Shown piece by piece: positions 1 through 11,131 of a stretch of DNA of 64,000 nucleotides. The translations under genes and the position numbers were made by a program. Source of the stretch: Tachypleus tridentatus. Taxonomy: Eukaryota; Arthropoda; Merostomata; Xiphosura; Limulidae. Position 1 is the first letter of the stretch, and every line of letters starts with the position of its first letter. The notes beneath the pieces were generated by a model that made no database searches, was not told where the DNA came from, and saw only the letters and a list, made by a program, of their open reading frames with translations. Location of the stretch: positions 43,558,035-43,622,034 of the forward strand of contig NC_134831.1 in the NCBI RefSeq assembly GCF_004210375.1. Reading direction: 5' to 3'.

Positions 1-316
1 ATTTCACAGATTCAGAAATCTTTTAAAAAATTAGGAAACTTAAAATCCAAATTGGGATGTATTTATGAGTAGCACTGCATAAAAAATGATATTACATCTA
101 AAATATAAATAAATAAACGGTATTCTTTACACTTCTTTTAAAATCATATGTAAACAATAAATACCAATTAAAAGAAACTTGAAGTAAATTGTAATGATAA
201 GCTTAGATTAGCACAAGGTTTAATTAAAAAATTTTATAGGATAATTTCAAATTGGTTTCTTGGTTTGGTTGTTGTTGTTTTTTTGGCACAAAACTGTACG
301 CCATGGTATATTTGTG
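1..316. other. A+T-rich non-coding DNA
   Basis: No open frame of useful length and no recognised repeat before the first SINE. Confidence 0.5.
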
Positions 317-594
317 GGCCCGGCATGGCCAAGCGTGTTAAGGCGTGTGACTCGTAATCTGAGGGTCGCGGGTTCGCGCCCCCGTCGCGCTAAACATGCT
401 CACCCTCCCAGCCGTGGGGGTGTATAATGTGACGGTCAATTCCACTATTCGTTGGTAAAAGAGTAGCCCAAGAGTTGGCGGTGGGTGGTGATGACTAGCT
501 GCCTTCCCTCTAGTCTTACACTGCTAAATTAGGGACGGCTAGCACAGATAGCCTTCGAGTAGCTTTGTGTGAAATTCCAAAACAAACAAACAAA
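317..594 (+). mobile_element. tRNA-derived SINE, family A (GC-rich subfamily)
   Basis: Full-length copy. It starts GGCCCGGCATGG, carries a tRNA-Thr(CGU)-like head (anticodon loop CTCGTAA, B box GGGTTCGCGCCC), then a conserved central region (TAAAAGAGTAGCCCAAGAGT and CTAGTCTTACACTGCTAAAT), and ends in an AAACAAAC-type tail. The TpsiC arm and following bases (CCCCGTCGCGCTAAACATG, CCTCCCAGCCGTGGGGGTG) differ from most copies in the window and are shared with the copy at 33544-33826, so the two form a subfamily. Such elements are transcribed by RNA polymerase III and moved by a LINE. Anticodon assignment is by eye. Confidence 0.9.
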
Positions 595-3500
595 TGGTAT
601 ATTTGCATTCTCTTTACGTTGGGCTCGAGCTTTGAATTTTTGTACGATAAGCCCTCAAGTCCATTGTGATGCTAACGTGGATCTTCATCAGATCAGTATG
701 GGCGAGTTAAAGTCCTGATTGATGACTATTATAATACTGTCTTGTCTAAAATATCAAGACTATTTTTTTAACATGATTAAGTAATATTTTATCTTTTAGA
801 AGTCTTCGTTTCATGTAGCTCCCCTAAAAATATCACTTGCCGTATTAACAGTTTAAAAACATTCTGGTACCATATAATTAAAGTAGAGCATGATAAAATT
901 TGCAGTTTAATTTTTACTTGAATAAATGATGTAGCTAGTGTGATGTATATCTTTTCATTGCATGACTTACAATAAAATATTACCCTTAGCAGGAAATAAC
1001 TTTGACAAAAGTGTGGTATTCCAAAAATAAAACTTGTGTGAGCATTAAGACATCGCGAATCAATTGTGCCGTGACATAATACAAATAGTTAAAAAATTAA
1101 CTGAACAATACGTGCCTGGAAATTCAGGACATTGACGAAATTTCAGTCTCCAGAAAGGTCGTTAGTGTCATTTGTTATTAACAATAAATGTTGTGTATTT
1201 ACTTCACTACCAACACGAGTCTCACATTGACTCTTTATTACTGGAATTATGATAGGACTGAATTTTTAAAAAAAGCAAAAAATATTTTTTCATTTATAAA
1301 TTAATCTTTATTCTTAAAGACCTGGACATTTTATGGATAAGCCTAGAAATGAAACGGAATATACGACCTTATATACAATAATTCAACATCTCAAAGCTCA
1401 ATCAGAATATAGTTTATGAGTTAAATATTTCATGTAGTTACTGAATTAGACATGGATTCCTTTCCTGTGAATTATCCACAGCTAAAACAAATGATCTAAC
1501 CTGTCGTTTTATCTCAATTTTTCATAATTCTTGTAAAACTGGTAAAGAACTGCATGCTATATTTGAGGGAACATTACAAAATGTGAAACAAAAAGGGTTT
1601 TAATTTGAGAATGAATCACGAGTGACTTCTCCCGCAACTTCTAATACGTGTATACATACGAACAGAAATCTAACAGCCATCAAGTCCAATTTCGCTTAAG
1701 CCGTGTGTATCGTGATATAAAAACTTCCGTTGTTCAATTTTGAACGTAATACTTTTATGTTTACATGTAACAAATATCAAAGAAGTAACCATTACACAAG
1801 AAAAAACCAAAATAAACTATATATAGGTTGATTTAAAGATTGCTTGCTTGACTAGTAAACCTAACTTCACATCAGCATCAGGTTTTCTTTTTTTTCTTTT
1901 GGGTATTTTATATACGCTAAGCTGGCAATAAAGTTAAAAGGAACTTTCTAAACTGTTGAGCTTGTTTAAAAAATCCAAACGAGGCAAAACTAACATAATA
2001 TTTCAGTATATGTGTGTAAATGTTGTGAAGGTCATGAGTTTCAAATTACAAGCGATAGCACTGTGTGTGTGTGTGTTTATGAACCACAGTAGACCAAAGA
2101 CCAGATCTCTACAAACAACAGTGATGGACATGTAAGCCACAAAAGACGTGTGGCCAGTCCTCTTCACCTATTTTAAGTGTTTTCATCACTGCAGATGAAA
2201 GACTAGATCTATACCCTCAATAGTAAGATGATTTTCTTCTCAGCAACATAAATAACACTGTAGTAACAATACATTCAGCCATGTACACCTATTCAGTGTC
2301 AAAATAATATTTTTATCAATTACCACAAAGCTACTTTAAAAGTGGATTACATTCTCTTATTTCTGCTAGACATCGTTCTATTCTTTAATACAAGAATTTC
2401 GGTAACTTTACCTCAAGACGAACTGTATGATAATGTGTTATGGCTTTAACTTATTTCTGTTACTACAGTGAACGGCGAATCTTATAAAATTCCAGTAACT
2501 TTTATAACAACTTCACTGATGTTTAAGACGTCAAAATTAAAACTCTTATATCTAAATAATTACAGTTTGAAGAAGTTAGACTGTATATAGATCTTATTTT
2601 TCGTGCTTTATATATTTAAACAATGGTAGTTTTAAACTAGAAATATTTAAGTTCAGATCAGAAATAGAAAGTAGCAACTTAGGATCAGAAACTATTTTGA
2701 ATGTGCTATTTTAAATTCATAAATGTAGATTTAGCTTTCTGTACCTTTATGTAGAGATAAATCTAATCATGTTGGTGAGTATCTAATATGATATCCGTGC
2801 GAGTTTATTGGAATGCTCTTTATAAAAGAATTTCATGTAAATGATAGATTTGTGTTTTCTTGTTGACCTTTTGCTGCGAGACCACGAAACATAGAAGTAT
2901 ATCATAGTATTGAAAAAGTACTCCACTTTAACATTTGTGGTACTTATTTTTCCAATGATAGAGTGATGTAACAGAGTATCTAACACATTCTCTGTCCTTC
3001 ATATCACATTAGTACCACAAACAATGTTCTCTGTTGTTATATATCAAATGAAAGATTATTTTTTTTCCATTACATGAAAGAGAACTGATTGTTTCTCAAG
3101 TAGTGGTCATGCGACTAATGAACAAATGTCACTAAGAAAGTCTAACTGAGTAGAAAGTATACAAGAATGGTACCAGACTTGTAAGAAAGTTAATTTAATA
3201 TTGGTAATTCAGTATTTATAATTAATGCCTATTTCCGTTTGTGTTAGAAACACAAAATAACTTCCAAATGCACCAACAAATATTGCATTTATTTTTCTGT
3301 ATTAATATGTAAAGTGCAAGAGTAAATAACTTTGTTTTTATTAGCTTTAAAGTTCAATGAACACAAAATCCATTCTTTGTTTTCAGATTTAAAGTTTAAT
3401 GAACGTACTGTTTATTTTTTATTATAAAATATATTATTTATTGAAAGCTTGTACAGTAGATAGGATAGATTTATAAAATGTGAAAGATAATATATTTTAT

Positions 3501-3639
3501 TATAAAAATCAATGATTGAAATATTTTGTCAAGAACATTTTTCATTGTAATCACAATTATTTTATGGATTTTGTTTGCTCTTATAACCTTCAAAAGATAT
3601 GCTACATGCATATTATATTTGATAAATCTTGGATAAAGT
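595..3639. other. A+T-rich non-coding DNA
   Basis: About 3 kb with no supported gene. It contains a short TG microsatellite near 2062-2076 and several homopolymer T runs. The open frames here are short, without family resemblance or coding character. Confidence 0.5.
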
Positions 3640-3924
3640 CCTCTGTCTCTAGAATATCCCAAAAATTCGTTGTGGATGTGGACCGTCGATAAAATATTCA
3701 GTTCCAGAAGAGAGTGAAAACTCGGAATTGTTTGTAGGTTTGTAAAACTATTGTATGTAACCATGTATTGCTGTTTGCATATTAAAATATATTTGTGCTA
3801 ATAAAGAAAACTGATATACACAGTCTTGTTGGTGAATATGAAACATATTGACCTTTGGTTAAATTCTAAAATGAGAATTAAAATTTATGGTTATTTGAAA
3901 TTTTAATACGTAGTGTATGTAACA
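3640..3924 (+). mobile_element. Divergent solo LTR fragment (Gypsy-type, same family as 26-30 kb)
   Basis: The stretch aligns by eye with the 3' half of the solo LTR at 14046-14819. Shared blocks in the same order are a GTGNACCRTCGA-like stretch, ATTGTTTGTARG, and CTTGTTGGTRAATAT. It ends TATGTAACA, like the other LTR copies. The 5' part is not recognisable, so it is truncated or strongly diverged. Confidence 0.45.
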
Positions 3925-3964
3925 TCATAAATCGTATAATCGCTTGAGATAAATTATAATACGT

Positions 3965-4190
3965 AACATTAGTGTTATTATCCACCTACAGAAACACTGT
4001 ACTTATTAATACTATCTCATATAAAAACACTATACTTGGTAATACCACCCGCTTGTATAAACACTATTCTCAGTAAAACCATTAACTTATACATTTTTAG
4101 TAACGCATTTCACCTAGAGGAACATTACCTTTAGTAATGCTATCCGTTTACAGTATCTTAGTAACAGTGTCCACCTTTAGCAATCTATGA
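3965..4190. repeat. Degenerate minisatellite, unit about 34 bp
   Basis: Roughly seven imperfect units, each with a core close to TTAGTAAYRCYATCCACYT followed by a TAYAGAAACACT-like stretch. Units range from about 27 to 36 bp, which shows age. No coding potential. Confidence 0.55.
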
Positions 4191-4235
4191 TGTCGCCCCT
4201 TCCCTAAAATAGCCACATCCTCTGGTGCCTATTAT

Positions 4236-4405
4236 GTGATAGTTATGTAACACTCAGGAAGTGAAATCCTTTGTATATTGTTGTACAGTTAAGTAACTTG
4301 TTTTTATGGCTATAAGCCTTGTGATAGTTATGTAACACTCAGGAAGTGAAATCCTTTGTATATTGTTGTACAGTTAAGTAACTTGTTTTTATGGCTATAA
4401 GCCTT
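4236..4405. repeat. Perfect 85-bp tandem duplication
   Basis: The 85-bp segment starting GTGATAGTTATGTAAC and ending GGCTATAAGCCTT occurs twice head to tail with no mismatch seen (4236-4320 and 4321-4405). Perfect identity beside decayed repeats points to a recent duplication, or possibly an assembly artefact. Confidence 0.9.
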
Positions 4406-4910
4406 CAACTTAGCGATTAGCCATTGAAAGAGCATTTACTTCGTATAAATAGCATAAATATTTTCAAGGAAGTTACAACTTTGTCAACTTCTCATTTAAA
4501 GAAAAACAAACATGCAATACAAAGTTACTATTAACAAGTCAATATGTGTGCTTCGCTGACACACTTTCTTTCAAATAGCATAAACTACCAAAATATATAA
4601 TAAAATGTGAATCAATAATCCTATGATAATTAATGAGCTAATTGATTTTATTATTATGTTGAATGTTTGAACTGTTTTTTATTAATAAGTAATGTAGTTT
4701 CATAACACGTCTGCATTCCTCGAATCATAAACGCCCTGTATTAGTTGAAGTTAAAGTTATTCATTTTATTGGATGTTAATCATTACAAGTAAATATATAT
4801 ATGTAATATCTTTGTACCTCATGCAAGAAGGGAATCATTCAAAGTACAAGTTGAAAAATATCCTGTTATTTTCTGTAACATGTATTTTCAGCGCTTCGTA
4901 CTTTGGGACT
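4406..4910. other. Non-coding DNA
   Basis: A+T-rich interval between the tandem duplication and the LINE insertion. No repeat or gene recognised. Confidence 0.5.
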
Positions 4911-4923
4911 GTTAGTGTGTTAT
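4911..4923. repeat. Left target-site duplication of the LINE
   Basis: GTTAGTGTGTTAT, identical to positions 10602-10614. It abuts the 3' end of the minus-strand LINE. Confidence 0.9.
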
Positions 4924-5354
4924 TGGTTGGTTGATTTAGTGTTTTATGGCACAAAGCAGCTAGATTATCTGTGCCAAACGTGTGGTAAAAAGGTAAAAGT
5001 AAATTAAGTAAAATTCATAAAAGGAAATTAAGGTGAAACAAAACAAAGTTAATAAATAAATATATATTATTAAAACCAATGTTTACATCTAGTCCACAAC
5101 GTCAAGAGAAAAATTACAGTAATTCAAGTTGTAAAGAACTTTCTGTAGCGTAACTGTAATAATCATAACTCACAAGGAAGACTAACAGGTAAGTACAAAA
5201 ACCACCGTCAGTCACTTGAAGTTGGCCTTTCCAGTCCTGGTTTCGAGTTACTTAATGTTACGGCCAGTTTCTAATTTCAAATTGAACTAACTAGATAAAC
5301 TCTGATTTTTAAAAGGGAGCCCCATTAAAAAGGTGAATGTATAAATTAGAAAAC
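4924..5354 (-). other. LINE 3' UTR
   Basis: From the ORF2 stop to the target-site duplication. Its last 60 bases (minus strand) contain GGCACAGATA and GCTTTGTGCC, which resemble the tails of the SINE families in this window. It ends in an AACC-rich tail rather than poly(A). Confidence 0.6.
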
Positions 5355-8300
5355 TTAAATGGCACTAAAAAGATTAATGGCCATTAATAAACTAAAAACA
5401 TTACCAAGGTGGACAGTGTCACCATCACCAATAACACTGTCTAACGTTATGGACAAACCTAGGGACAGAACATGTTTAAAATGGTGCCGTCGTTGAGAGT
5501 CATAACGATGACAAGACAGTAAAATGTGGCTTATAGTGATCTGAGTGTTACACAAACTACACACTGGTGCATCAGTTCCAGATAAAAAAAAAACAATGAA
5601 TTAAAAACTGTGATCAATGCGCAGTCTAGTTAGAACAACTTCCTCTTTCCTATCTTTAAGGAAACAAGATGGCCAAAGTCCAAGATAGGGTTTATTTGGA
5701 AAAGCTTGTTTTTGCATTGCTCACTCCGAGTCGACTGTCAGCTGGCACGGAGCCGTGTCTTGAATACAGAGCCATAGTCCATGTATGGGACAGATACAGC
5801 GGTGATAGAGTCAGAACAGATAAACTTAGCTGCAGTGTCGGCGAGCTCATGCCCGCAAATACCAACGAGGCCTGGTATCCAGAAAAACTGGATTGAAGTA
5901 GATATTAAAAGATAAATAGACCAGTTGGTTTTGAATATCGGCAAGAACAGGGTGTGAACCAACGTAAGGCGATTCCATGGCCAGTAAAGAACTAAGCGAG
6001 TCAGTATAGATCGTGCAGTTCGAGTACTGCTTAGCTTCTATGTGATCCAGGGCAAGAGAAATGACATACAGTTCAGCAGTGAACACAGAAGTTGTAGAGG
6101 GGATTCTGCACACAACCACCGAACCACAACAAACCATGGCAGAACCCACAGAGTCACCTGATTTTGAATCATCTGTATAAATAGTAATGAAAGGATGGTT
6201 CGAAAGATGTTCAGCAAATAGCAGACAGTATTTCTAATCAAGAGTGTCTACTTTTCTCAGATGACTTAAAGATAGGTCACAATTGGGGACTGTAAGAAGT
6301 CGTAGTGGGATTGGCTGATCAGTGGATACAGCAATGTTATCCAAGGACAGACACAATTCATCTAACTGTGCCTGAATACGAAGGCCACAAGAAGCAATGG
6401 CAGACCGTCTAGTCTGAAAAAGCATGGCCCATTAAAGAAGGAAAACAACCTCAGGTGGGATGCTTTGGTAATGAACGAAGTTTTGAAGCATATAGTAAAG
6501 ACAGTTGCAAATGGCAGAGATGCAAAGAAGTTCATGAGACTATATGTATAAGCTCTGAACTTGGGAAGTGCAGAAAGCCCCAGTGCAGAGCCGAAGTCCT
6601 TGATGATGAATAAAGTCCAGCATCTTTAAGGCAGAGAGTCTGGCAAAGCCATGGATCCATAGTCGAGTTTTGATCGATAGATATATCTTTAGCATAGTAC
6701 GTCGATCCGTTCCCCAAGTGGTGGTAGAGACGACGCGAAGGATGTTCAATGTTCTTGTACATTTGACCCGTAGCTGCTTGATGTGTGGTATAAAGGTCAG
6801 CTTACGGTCAAAGATAAGCCCCAAGAACTTGGTCTCAGGGACCATAGGCAGCGAAACTTCACCGAGATGGAGTTCAGGATCAGAGTAAATACCCTATTGG
6901 CGGCAAAAGTGCATGCAAATGGTTTTAGACAGAGAGAAATTAAAGCCGTTTGCCGTGGTCCACTTCAGTACACGATCGAGGGCAGTCTGTAGTTGCCATT
7001 CAATATATTTCATGTTCGACGACTGACACGAGATGTGAAAGTCGTCGACATAGAGCCCGTTTGCAACAGTGAGAGGGAGTTGTTCAGTAATGGCATTAAT
7101 CTTTATACTGAAAAGTGTGACACTCAGAACACAGCACTGAGGGACTCCAAGTTCCTGTAGAAAAGAACGAAAAAGTGTCGAACGAACACAAACTCGGAAT
7201 CTCCTGTCCATTACAATTTTTTAACAAAATTTTTTAAATAACGTTTCAAGTCGAATAAGGGGGGTCCATGGTGGAGCACTGTCGTCAAAACCCACACTGG
7301 GTGGGCAAAAGGAGGCTGTTTGATTCGAGGAACCAAACAAGACGAGCATTAACCATCCTCTCTAAGGTCTTACAGAGACAGCTCGTCAAAGTAATTGGAT
7401 AGTAGTTTGAAGGAATCTTGGGATTCTTCCCAGGCTTGGAGAAAGGCGGGACAATAGCCTTACGCCAGGCATAAGGAGAAACATTATCCTGCCAGATTCG
7501 GTTAAAAACAAACACAAGGATAGCAAGAGAAGCAGGAGATAGATGGCGCAGCATCTTATAGTGTATATCATCAGGTCCAACCAATGTGCTGCCAGACCGA
7601 TGAAAGGCCAGTTTCAGTTTTACCAGTGTAAAGGGACGATTATAGTCATAGAGACAATCAGATGGAAAGGAAAGAGGTAATTGCTCTGTCCGAGTTTTGA
7701 TGGCTAAGAAGGTGGAGGAAAAAGCAGAAGTGCTAGGTACCCAGCAAAAGATTTCACCCAGAGTATCGGCGATGCTCTGGTTATCAGTTACTTCCTGGCC
7801 ATCAGAGAGAAAGATCGAGAGGGGGATAGAGTGATATTGCTTACTGACCTTTCGAATCTTGTCCCAAATGATTTTAAAACTCGTGGTAGAGGATATGTTG
7901 GTTGTGAACTTAATCCAAAATTCCTTCTGGCTTTGACGTGTTACCAATCGAGCATGTCCACGGGCCTGCTGGAAAGCAATGCGGTTTGTGAGTGTGGGAT
8001 ATCTACAGAAAGTATCTCAGGCTCGTTTTTGAGCCTGCCGTGCCATGTGGCAGGCAAGATTCCACCATGGACGAGGATATAATGGAAAACATGTCGAGGT
8101 TTTAGGAATATATTGGGTAGCTGCTTGTATAATACAGTCAGTTACTGCTGCCACACAGTCGTCTATTGATGGCTTACAGACAATGGCAAGATCAAGTTCT
8201 GCGAGAGCAGTGAAAGAGGGCCAGTTTTCCTGATCCAGCTTCCACCGGGTCACGCGGGTCAGGTGGCATCGACCACGGCTAGTCTCTCTTAAGATTATAG

Positions 8301-8928
8301 GAAAATGATCACTGCCTCGTGGATTATTGTCAACCCTCCATAAAAATTGTAAAATAATGAAGGGGAGCAAATAGAAAAATCAATAGCAGTAAAGGACTGA
8401 CTAGGCACATGAAAATAAGTAGAAGAACGAGTATTGAAAAGAGAAAGGTTGTGATCAGAGAGCATACGCTCTACAGAGCGACTTCTCCTACCAATATCAG
8501 CACTTCCCCAGAGGGGATAATGTCTATTAAAGTCCCCAAGGATGAGAAAGGGAGACGGCAACTGTTCAACGAGAGCATCAAGGTCTGATTGATCATATGT
8601 CTCTCCAGGAGACAGGTAGAGAGAACAAACAGTGATGGAATGACCCAAGAAAGCACGGATGGCTACGGCCTCCAAGGGTGTGTTGCGTGACAAAGACAGG
8701 ATGGGCACATGCTAATCAACCAACAGTGCCACCCCTCCAGGCATTCGTTCATCACACAGCCTGTCATTTCTGTATCAAGAAAACCGCCGAAAGGTGGCTG
8801 TATCGACAGGTTTCGGAAATGTTTCCTGTAAGGAGAGACAAACAGGACGGTAGGGAGCAATCAATGTTTTGATGTCATCCAGATTAGTTATTTAAACCTC
8901 GACAGTTCTATTGTATCAGGATGGCCAT
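5355..8928 (-). pseudogene. LINE ORF2 pseudogene: endonuclease, reverse transcriptase, RNase H
   Basis: Reverse translation of the minus strand gives a broken polyprotein. ORF2 appears to begin with ATG at 8928 (MAILIQ, a stop, then NCRG, the usual start of the EN domain). Endonuclease: 8295-8708, with GDFNRHYPLWGS and an IDFSICS block. Reverse transcriptase: 7947 down to 6540, with GPDDIHYKML, KPGKNP, GVPQ and the catalytic YVDD (in GLYVDDFHIS). RNase H: 6149-5738, with AELYVISLAL, YTDSLSSL and the terminal GHELADTAAK block. Zinc-finger-like tail: 5564-5355, with CSLCN and SCHRY, ending FSAI and a stop. Neighbouring blocks lie in different frames or across stops, which shows multiple mutations. 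The protein would nick DNA and reverse-transcribe its own RNA there. Confidence 0.9.
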
Positions 8929-8959
8929 TTTTATTTACGTGTAGGCGAACTGGGCGGAG

Positions 8960-10160
8960 AACCCTTTTGTTTTCGACCACGTCTTTTTTCCTAACTTTCC
9001 TTATTCGAGGGAGATCTATCGACCTCCATGGATCCTGCCCTGGATCGATTGGGCAGGTCTTTGCTGTTAAAAGGGGATTCCAGAGACTGAGAACGTGAAT
9101 GAATGATTGTTTTGCATCTTGGGGTGAGAGAGAAAGATGGATCTGAGGAAATGCCTGTACCTGGAACCAAAGGGTGTGGAAATTGGTGTTTAGTGGAATG
9201 TATATCAGGGACAGAGATAGGTGTCGTAGTTGATTCATCAACTTTTTTAACCATGAAGGTCAAAAAACTTTTCATTTGTTTGGGGATCAATTTTTAAGAG
9301 GCACAGAGAGATCTGTCTCTACTCCCACAGTAGCTGTGGAACGAAGTGCAGTAGCATACGTCCGAAATGAGGTGGTGGACAGCAACTTGAGAGCCTCAGG
9401 ATAAGTAATGATATAAATCGTTTTCAAACACTGCACCTCTTTTTCTTCCAACCATTTAGGGCAAGAACGAAAGTAGGACGGGTGAGAGCCATTGCAATTG
9501 ACGCAATGAGGGTCCGTTTCACACTCATAGGCATTATGGTTCTTGCCACTGCAATGAGTACACGTCAAGGAACCACGACAAGACGTCTTCGAGTGACCGA
9601 ACCGTTGACACTAGAAACATTGGAGAGGATTTTGAATGTGTGGCAGGCGGACGTGGTGACATAAACGCCAAAATGAGGGCATTGGTCGACCCCATGATTC
9701 CATCTTTGCGTGTGGAGATTCGCCTCACTGCAGAAACTCCTTAGGTGGAGAAACCAGCAAGAATCTCCGACTCTGGAATTTCTTCAAATCCCTCTCAACA
9801 GTAACTCCTTGTGATGAATTCAAGGTAGCATGAGGTGTAACCTCAATAGTTATATTTCCTATTGCCTTTGAATGGAACAGGAGTTCACTGTGTTGAAATG
9901 TGGATGTTTTCACCAATATGTCACCAGATCGAAGCTTTTTTACTGACTTTGAAGAGCCAGCATGTCCCTCTAGTGCCTTCTGAATGAAAAAGAGAGACAC
10001 TTGCCCTAAAGGTTTGTCTGAAAGTAAATGCAATAAGAAAGTGAGGTACAACAGGTATTATGGATGGTGAGGATTGCTGCTCAGAATCTTTAAGACGTGG
10101 TCGTTTACCTATAGACTGTTTTTCACTATTTTATTAAGATTTTTAATTGGAGTGTCCATA
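8960..10160 (-). pseudogene. LINE ORF1 pseudogene (gag-like, CCHC zinc knuckles)
   Basis: At 10051-9725 an RRM-like gag segment is readable (VKTSTFQHSELLFHSKAIG, then VTPHATLNSSQGV). At 9568-9287 there are zinc-knuckle cysteines: CTHCSGKNHNAYEC and CVNCNGSHPSYFRSC. A low-complexity tail rich in S, P, K and R leads to about 8960, just before ORF2. Adjacent pieces are in different frames, so the copy is broken. In this class of elements ORF1 binds the element RNA and packages it. The true ORF1 start was not identified; the upper boundary is approximate. Confidence 0.75.
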
Positions 10161-10601
10161 ATAAAGAAAGGAGAATTTCAGTGCCCACTGACCCCACCCA
10201 CCATGGTGCCCTACGGTTGGACACACTACAATGTCAAACAAGGACACTGCAGCAACGGCAGGGTTTCGTGAGCACTAAAACCAAACACCAGCATCAGATA
10301 TAATGTCCACAACACCTGTTGAAAACATCCAATACTAGTACTTGGTTGATCCTAGCCCGAGTGGACCAGTCGATTGACCCAAAGGGGTTCACCCCAAGGC
10401 CGCCCGTCTTCAGGAATTCAAGGCCAAAGAGGTGTGGTAGAGTTGAATACCTCAACCACCAGGATTCTCTCCTCTCCTTTACGGGTTGCCACGCACGGAA
10501 AACATGTGGGTAGATGTTCAGATCCCAGAGGAAGTAAACTGAAAGCACAGAACCTTCCCTGGGAGGTCTTCTCACCACGTACAGGAATCCACATCGAGGG
10601 G

Positions 10602-10614
10602 GTTAGTGTGTTAT
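10602..10614. repeat. Right target-site duplication of the LINE
   Basis: GTTAGTGTGTTAT, identical to 4911-4923. It marks the 5' end of the minus-strand LINE and supports full-length insertion. Confidence 0.9.
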
Positions 10615-10848
10615 AAGAGATGGTCCGTGAAATCATTATTCAATCAAAGTACCTCATGAATAAAAAACTGACGGTATAGTTTATTAACGAGTTGCCTTTC
10701 CTCTAATCTATCGCTTCAACATCAGGAATGGCTAATGCATGTAGTTCTCAAACAAACAAACATTGTCTAACAACTTATTACCATTAGAATGATTTTGTAA
10801 GAAATATACATTTTTTAATTTATTTATTTGAACTTTTAAGCGATTACT

Positions 10849-11131
10849 TTGTTTGTTTGTTTTGAATTTTCACGCAAAGCTACACGACGACTATATGCGC
10901 TAGCCGTCCCTAATTTAGCAATGTAAGACTAGAAAAAAAGGCAGCTAGTCATCACAACCCACCGCCAAATCGTGTACTACTCTTTTTACCAACGAATAGT
11001 AGGATTGACCGATACATTATACCGCCCTCAAGGCAGAAAGCGTGAGCATGTTTGGTGTGACTGGAATTCGAGTCTTTGACCCTCAGATTACGAGTCTTTA
11101 GCCCTATCTACCTGGCTGGCCATGCTAGGCC
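10849..11131 (-). mobile_element. tRNA-derived SINE, family A
   Basis: Reverse-oriented full-length copy: the (GTTT) tail is at the left, followed by GCAAAGCTACACGA and CTAATTTAGCAATGTAAGAC, and the tRNA-like head ends at GGCCATGCTAGGCC on the right. The head is diverged (TGACTGGAATTCGAGTC). Confidence 0.85.

Larger units (their letters stand above)
4924..10601 (-). mobile_element. Full-length non-LTR retrotransposon (LINE with RNase H), decayed
   Basis: A 5.68-kb LINE on the minus strand between perfect 13-bp target-site duplications, so both ends are defined. In element order: a 5' UTR from 10601, gag-like ORF1, ORF2 starting at 8928, and a 3' UTR of about 430 bp ending AAATCAACCAACCA without a poly(A) tail. 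ORF2 has AP-endonuclease, reverse transcriptase, RNase H and a C-terminal zinc-finger-like segment, an order typical of the I/LOA/R1-type groups of arthropod LINEs, whereas classical Jockey lacks RNase H. Frameshifts and stops break both ORFs, so this copy cannot encode working proteins. The clade is an inference. Confidence 0.9.

Noticed and set aside
317..390. tRNA-Thr gene in the SINE head
   Set aside because: The head has A- and B-box-like sequences, but the acceptor stem does not pair and the unit continues into the SINE body and tail. The same holds for the other SINE heads and for 60871-60945.
5669..5896. Plus-strand frames inside 5.3-10.6 kb as genes
   Set aside because: They are antisense to the LINE ORFs, whose endonuclease, RT and RNase H motifs define the minus strand as coding.
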